Source of the DNA: CAZCJU01 sp964498965
Lineage (GTDB): Bacteria; Bacillota; Clostridia; Oscillospirales; CAG-272
Assembly: GCA_964498965.1 (NCBI GenBank)
Contig: CAZCJU010000010.1
Span: forward strand, 1 to 34,064
DNA length: 34,064 nucleotides
Reading direction: 5' to 3'
Part shown: positions 30,741 through 34,064 of the stretch, piece by piece
How positions within the stretch are numbered: position 1 is the stretch's first letter
Layout of the letters: every line of letters starts with the position of its first letter
Notes under the pieces: model-generated
What the model was told of the DNA's origin: nothing
Database searches by the model: none
What the model saw: the letters and a program-made list of their open reading frames with translations, nothing else
Translations under genes and position numbers: made by a program

Positions 30741-32114
30741 TTATTTTATCTCAAAGAGAGCTTCTCTGATCACTTCGCAAACGGTCGGGTGCGGGAATAC
30801 GATTTCCTTAAGGTTATCTACCGTCATTTCGGTTTCTATCATCGCCGCAGCACCGTAAATAAGCTCGGAGGCGTAATTTGCGATCATGTGAACGCCCAAA
30901 ACTCTCTTATACTTCTTATCGACGATAACTTTGCAGATACCGTCGCCGCCTTCGTTCTCGGCGATGTAACGTCCGCTGTATCTCATTGTCAACTTAGCTA
31001 TCTCGACATCAAGACCCTTAGCCTTCGCACTGTCCTCGGTTTCGCCGACCGAACCTACCTCGGGATTGGTATAGATAACGGAGGGAATAGCGTTATATCT
31101 CATCGTATCCTTTTTACCGAGCATCGTATTAACTGCGACCTCACCTTCGCGGTAAGCCGTATGAGCAAGCATTATCTTTCCGTTGATATCGCCTGCGGCA
31201 TAAAGCCCGGCGATGTTCGTTCTCATCTGGTCGTCGGTAACTACCGCACCGCGTTCCATGTATACATTGAGATTTTCGAGACCGTAGCCGGTCGTAACGG
31301 CACGTCTGCCGATCGAGCAAAGCACCTTGTCCGCTTTAACGGTAACGGGATTGCCCTTTTCGTCCTCATAGCTTACGCTGTCTGCACCGACGCCGGTAAC
31401 CTTGCACTTAAGACAGAACGTAATGCCCTTATCCTTATAATTCTTAAGGAGTATTTTTGCGATATCGCTGTCCGTGGGGCCTGCGATGTGGTCGAGCATT
31501 TCTATGACCGTAACGTGTGAACCTACCGAATTGTAGTAGGAAGCCATTTCAAGACCGATAACACCGCCGCCGATAACGACAAGCTCGTCGGGAATGTTCT
31601 CAAGCTCAAGCACCTCTCTGTTCGTCATAACGAAGCCGGAGGCAACACCTTCCCTCAAGCCGGGGATCGGAGGAACAACAGGCATAGAACCTGTGCAGAG
31701 AAGCATTTGCGAGCCGCAATATACCTCATCGCCGACTTTTACCTTAAAGCCGTCGGAATCGCGTCCTTCGATCATGCCCTCACCCATAACGACTTTAACG
31801 CCCGCACCTTTTTCCTGTGCGGCTATTCCGGATACGAGAGTTTTGATAACTTTATTTTTTCTTGCGATAACAGCCTTTTGGTCAATCGAAGCGGAGGGAA
31901 CGGTCACACCGTAGGTGCTTGCGTGCTTCGCATAATCATATACCTTCGCCGAATAAAGCAGTGCTTTCGAAGGAACGCAACCTTCGTTGAGGCAAACACC
32001 GCCCAAAGCTCTTTTTTCTATGAGAACGGTCTTAAGACCGCCAGCGGATGCACGGAGTGCGGCATTATAACCCGCCGGGCCGCCTCCGAGAATAACGAGA
32101 TCGAATTTTTCCAT
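30741..32114 (-). CDS. lpdA: Dihydrolipoyl dehydrogenase (E3)
   Basis: FAD enzyme that reoxidises the lipoyl group of E2 and reduces NAD. The ATG at 32112-32114 (MEKFDLVILGGG) has GAGGTGA upstream; the in-frame GTG at 32123 is part of that ribosome binding site. 457 aa. FAD motif GGGPAGYNAA at the N-terminus, redox disulfide GGVCLNEGCVPSK (Cys41, Cys46), NAD motif VIGGGVIGLEMA, second FAD motif YAAGDI, and C-terminal FPHPTVCE with the catalytic His. There is no N-terminal lipoyl domain. Twelve nt separate it from the E2 stop. Confidence 0.95.
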   Translation of the reverse strand: MEKFDLVILGGGPAGYNAALRASAGGLKTVLIEKRALGGVCLNEGCVPSKALLYSAKVYDYAKHASTYGVTVPSASIDQKAVIARKNKVIKTLVSGIAAQEKGAGVKVVMGEGMIEGRDSDGFKVKVGDEVYCGSQMLLCTGSMPVVPPIPGLREGVASGFVMTNREVLELENIPDELVVIGGGVIGLEMASYYNSVGSHVTVIEMLDHIAGPTDSDIAKILLKNYKDKGITFCLKCKVTGVGADSVSYEDEKGNPVTVKADKVLCSIGRRAVTTGYGLENLNVYMERGAVVTDDQMRTNIAGLYAAGDINGKIMLAHTAYREGEVAVNTMLGKKDTMRYNAIPSVIYTNPEVGSVGETEDSAKAKGLDVEIAKLTMRYSGRYIAENEGGDGICKVIVDKKYKRVLGVHMIANYASELIYGAAAMIETEMTVDNLKEIVFPHPTVCEVIREALFEIK

Positions 32115-32126
32115 GATATTCACCTC

Positions 32127-33467
32127 TTATTTGCTGAGTGCAACGGTGAAGTTTTCAAGAGTTGCACAAAGGTCCTTCAAGAACTTGGAAGCGGGAGCAC
32201 CGTCAACCGCTCTGTGGTCATATGTAAGTGAAAGTGCCATAGCCTGGTAGGGCTTAAGCTCACCGTCAACCACTTTAACTCTTGTGGTGATCGTATTTAC
32301 GCCGAGAATACCCGTTTGCGGGGGATTGATAACGGGAGTGAAGTTTTCGATACCGAACGAACCGAGGTTGGATATCGTAAACGTTGCACCCTTGAGCTTA
32401 TCGGGAGATATCGAACCGCCCTGGCAAGCCTTGGCAAGCTCTTTGGCTTCCTTGGATATTTCCGCAAGCGACTTCTTGTCCGCATTCATGATCGTGGGAA
32501 CCATCAGACCGCGTTCGGTATCGACCGCAACGCCGAGATGTACTCCGTTGAATTTGCGAAGAATATCGCCGTCAAGCAGATGTGCGTTGAGATTTGCGTG
32601 TTCGGGTTTTGCCAAAACTCTCGATACGGCATAAAGGATGATATCGTTGAGTGTGATATTGGGTAGGCCCATAGCTTCCGCATTTGCCTTGAGCTTCTTG
32701 CGGTAAGACATGATCTCACCGGCATCGAATGAAGTCGTATTCGTAAGCTGTGCGGTAGTTGCGAGAGAATTGAGCATATTTTTCGCAATAGCACGACGGA
32801 TACCGGACATTTTTTCGTCCGTGTAATCCGCAACGGTTTCGGTTGCGGCTGCGGGAGCTGTAGCGGGAGCCTTGGGAGCATTGATATCCGCAACGGAGAA
32901 TTTGCCTCCTATGCCTGTGCCTGCGTTTCCGTTGAACGCACCTGCTGCGGCATATGTTGCACTGGGTCCGTTTGCGATAAGCTCTCTCACGTCGGCTTCA
33001 ACAACTCTGCCCTCTGCCCCTGTGGGTGTTGCGTATTTGTAATCAACACCTGCTTTCTTTGCAAGTGCCTTTGCTCTGGGAGATGCTTTTACAAATCCCT
33101 CGGGATTCGCCGCTGCCGTGGGAACGGGTGCGGCTGCAGCTGCGGGTGCAGCTTCTGTCTTGGGTGCTTCTGCGGCGGGTGCGGCAGGCTCTTCTGCTCC
33201 TGCGGGTGCAAACTCAGCAGTCGATTCGCCCTCTTTGCCGATAACCGCTATATTGGTCATAACGGGAATTTCGCTTCCCTCCTCGAAAAATACCTCAATG
33301 AGAGTTCCCGAGGCGGGAGCCGCCTCGTCGGTTGTGGTCTTGTCCGTTTCATACGTGAAAAGAACCTCGCCCTCGGTGACCTGCTCGCCCTTTTTCTTAT
33401 GCCATTCCGTAAGAATACAGCTCTCGACCGATATTCCCACGTTAGGCATTTGTACGGGTATTGCCAT
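32127..33467 (-). CDS. Dihydrolipoamide acyltransferase (E2)
   Basis: Core of the 2-oxoacid dehydrogenase complex. The ATG at 33465-33467 (MAIPVQMPNVG) follows AGGAGG; an upstream in-frame ATG at 33527 lies close to the predicted transcription start and is rejected. 446 aa. One lipoyl domain with Lys43 in TYETDKTTTDEA, an Ala/Pro linker, a peripheral-subunit-binding domain near 130-170 (ASPRAKALAKKAGVDY, GRVVEADVRELI), a second linker, and the acyltransferase domain with catalytic HRAVDG (His418, Asp422). First gene of the operon. Acyl specificity is not readable; pyruvate dehydrogenase is the most likely assignment. Confidence 0.93.
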   Translation of the reverse strand: MAIPVQMPNVGISVESCILTEWHKKKGEQVTEGEVLFTYETDKTTTDEAAPASGTLIEVFFEEGSEIPVMTNIAVIGKEGESTAEFAPAGAEEPAAPAAEAPKTEAAPAAAAAPVPTAAANPEGFVKASPRAKALAKKAGVDYKYATPTGAEGRVVEADVRELIANGPSATYAAAGAFNGNAGTGIGGKFSVADINAPKAPATAPAAATETVADYTDEKMSGIRRAIAKNMLNSLATTAQLTNTTSFDAGEIMSYRKKLKANAEAMGLPNITLNDIILYAVSRVLAKPEHANLNAHLLDGDILRKFNGVHLGVAVDTERGLMVPTIMNADKKSLAEISKEAKELAKACQGGSISPDKLKGATFTISNLGSFGIENFTPVINPPQTGILGVNTITTRVKVVDGELKPYQAMALSLTYDHRAVDGAPASKFLKDLCATLENFTVALSK

Positions 33468-33535
33468 TTGATCGTTCCTCCTATATCTGTACACGGAGCG
33501 TTCTCCATGCACGTTAATTTTTTTCAATCAGCTTT

Positions 33536-33575
33536 ATAATATACCATAACGCCGCTTTTGTCAAGCGGCGTTATG
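33536..33575 (-). promoter_or_regulatory. Promoter of the dehydrogenase operon overlapped by a perfect palindrome
   Basis: TTGACA (33559-33564) and TATTAT (33536-33541) on the minus strand, 17-nt spacer. A perfect inverted repeat with 13-bp arms, CATAACGCCGCTT (33545-33557) and AAGCGGCGTTATG (33563-33575), 5-nt centre, covers the -35 box and most of the spacer. A protein bound there would block polymerase. No T tract follows on either strand, so it is not a standard terminator. Confidence 0.85.
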
Positions 33576-33723
33576 TAAAATTTTATAATTATTTGAGTGA
33601 AATATTTTAACATTTCGATCTTGCCGCAGCCCGGCAGGTGTCTTACCCCGTTATTCGATGCGGCAAGTTCGTCCGGTGACGGTATCATATCACCGAAGAG
33701 GCAGCGGGTTTTCTTCACTCGAA

Positions 33724-33960
33724 TTATCGTTCGGCAAGTCCGCAGGCGAACAACGATCGGTCGTTTTTCGGGCAGTGAGGTATGCGATCGCAATATTCGC
33801 ATTTTTCGTTCGCATTTTCTCCGATATAATCCCTGAGGTTCGGGCAGCGTTAAATACCCGTCGCCGCTTTCGCACCGTGATCCTCGTCAAGCGTCAGCTT
33901 ATATTTTCTTCGTACCGCCGTAAACGCCGTCGCAATGATCTTTATGGCCTTTTCAAGCAT
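33724..33960 (-). pseudogene. Cysteine-rich mini-ORF interrupted by an in-frame TAA
   Basis: An ATG at 33958-33960 with AAGGAAA upstream opens 36 codons (MLEKAIKIIATAFTAVRRKY...) and stops at TAA 33850-33852. The same frame continues for 41 codons with a cysteine pattern, RCPNLRDYI...CEYCDRIPHCPKN...FACGLAER, to a second TAA at 33724-33726. Read through, it would be about 78 residues with a possible zinc-binding C-terminus. It may be a decayed small gene. Not recognised; low confidence. Confidence 0.35.
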
Positions 33961-33980
33961 TTTCCTTATTTTTCCGAAAA

Positions 33981-34043
33981 AACAAAACCCCACCGAGCCG
34001 TGTGACGGACATTGAGAAACCCTGCGATGGCAGGTCGGTGTCC
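33981..34043 (-). other. Foldable segment with alternative pairings at the right edge
   Basis: On the minus strand CCTGC-CATC-GCAGG (34021-34034) can be enclosed either by GGACA / TGTCC (34039-34043 / 34007-34011) or by CACCGA / TCGGTG (34035-34040 / 33991-33996). The two outer stems use overlapping bases. GGGTTTTGTTTTTTC follows, just before the mini-ORF. It could be a leader attenuator or the 3' end of an RNA continuing outside the window. No known family recognised. Confidence 0.3.
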
Positions 34044-34064
34044 TCTCCGTTACTTTGTGCTACC

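Noticed and set aside
33524..33802. 92-codon minus-strand frame (MRILRSHTSLPEK) upstream of the dehydrogenase operon
   Set aside because: It runs through the operon promoter and palindrome, has no good ribosome binding site and no recognisable family.
34040..34064. 23S rRNA-like string AGTAACGGAG on the minus strand at the right edge
   Set aside because: The match ends after about ten bases and the surrounding sequence does not continue as rRNA; coincidence.

Overview
The window looks like a chromosomal segment of an anaerobic, spore-forming Gram-positive bacterium of the class Clostridia, probably an Oscillospirales/Ruminococcaceae-type gut or rumen species. The evidence is a complete spoIIAA-spoIIAB-sigF operon, an L27 with the Firmicutes-type cleavable leader next to its protease Prp, strong GGAGG ribosome binding sites, sigma-A promoters with 17-bp spacers, a secreted dockerin protein and a carbohydrate ABC importer. 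No rRNA, tRNA, CRISPR array, prophage or transposase gene was seen.

Layout. (1) 1-4982, minus strand: carbohydrate ABC importer operon, with a very large solute-binding protein carrying two carbohydrate-binding-like modules and two permeases; the second permease runs off the left edge. (2) 5391-6751, minus: rpsF-ssb-rpsR with promoter, leader and terminator. (3) 6854-10940, plus: a TIGR03960-type radical SAM gene split by a 40-bp insertion, its DUF2344/TIGR03936 partner, and nicotinate phosphoribosyltransferase. (4) 10951-15376: an inverted-repeat element, a zinc-ribbon membrane protein, a GNAT acetyltransferase, a secreted leucine-rich-repeat protein with a C-terminal dockerin, a TPP riboswitch driving thiT, and a decayed sodium/proline symporter. 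(5) 15504-21060, plus: a probable envelope-modification operon made of an esterase-acyltransferase fusion, a zinc-ribbon membrane protein, a glycosyltransferase-like gene broken at a run of nine C, and a GtrII-like polytopic membrane protein. (6) 21072-23734, minus: spoIIAA-spoIIAB-sigF followed by rplU-prp-rpmA. (7) 23850-26206: a small lipoprotein, a PfoR-like EIIC membrane protein and a coupled class-A-beta-lactamase-fold serine hydrolase. (8) 26227-33575, minus: cysK, a transaldolase/fructose-6-phosphate aldolase, and a 2-oxoacid dehydrogenase operon in the order E2-E3-E1, with E1 alpha and beta fused and a perfect 13-bp-arm palindrome over the promoter. (9) 33576-34064: no convincing intact gene, only a broken cysteine-rich mini-ORF and a foldable U-tailed segment.

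The most interesting points are two frame interruptions of different kind (a 40-bp insertion between 12-bp direct repeats in a housekeeping radical SAM gene, and a poly-C tract in a surface-glycan gene that could be phase variable), the four-gene acyl/glycosyl cassette, the modular solute-binding protein without a lipobox, and several promoters overlapped by palindromes. Functional assignments rest on motif recognition by eye. No database search or folding program was run.
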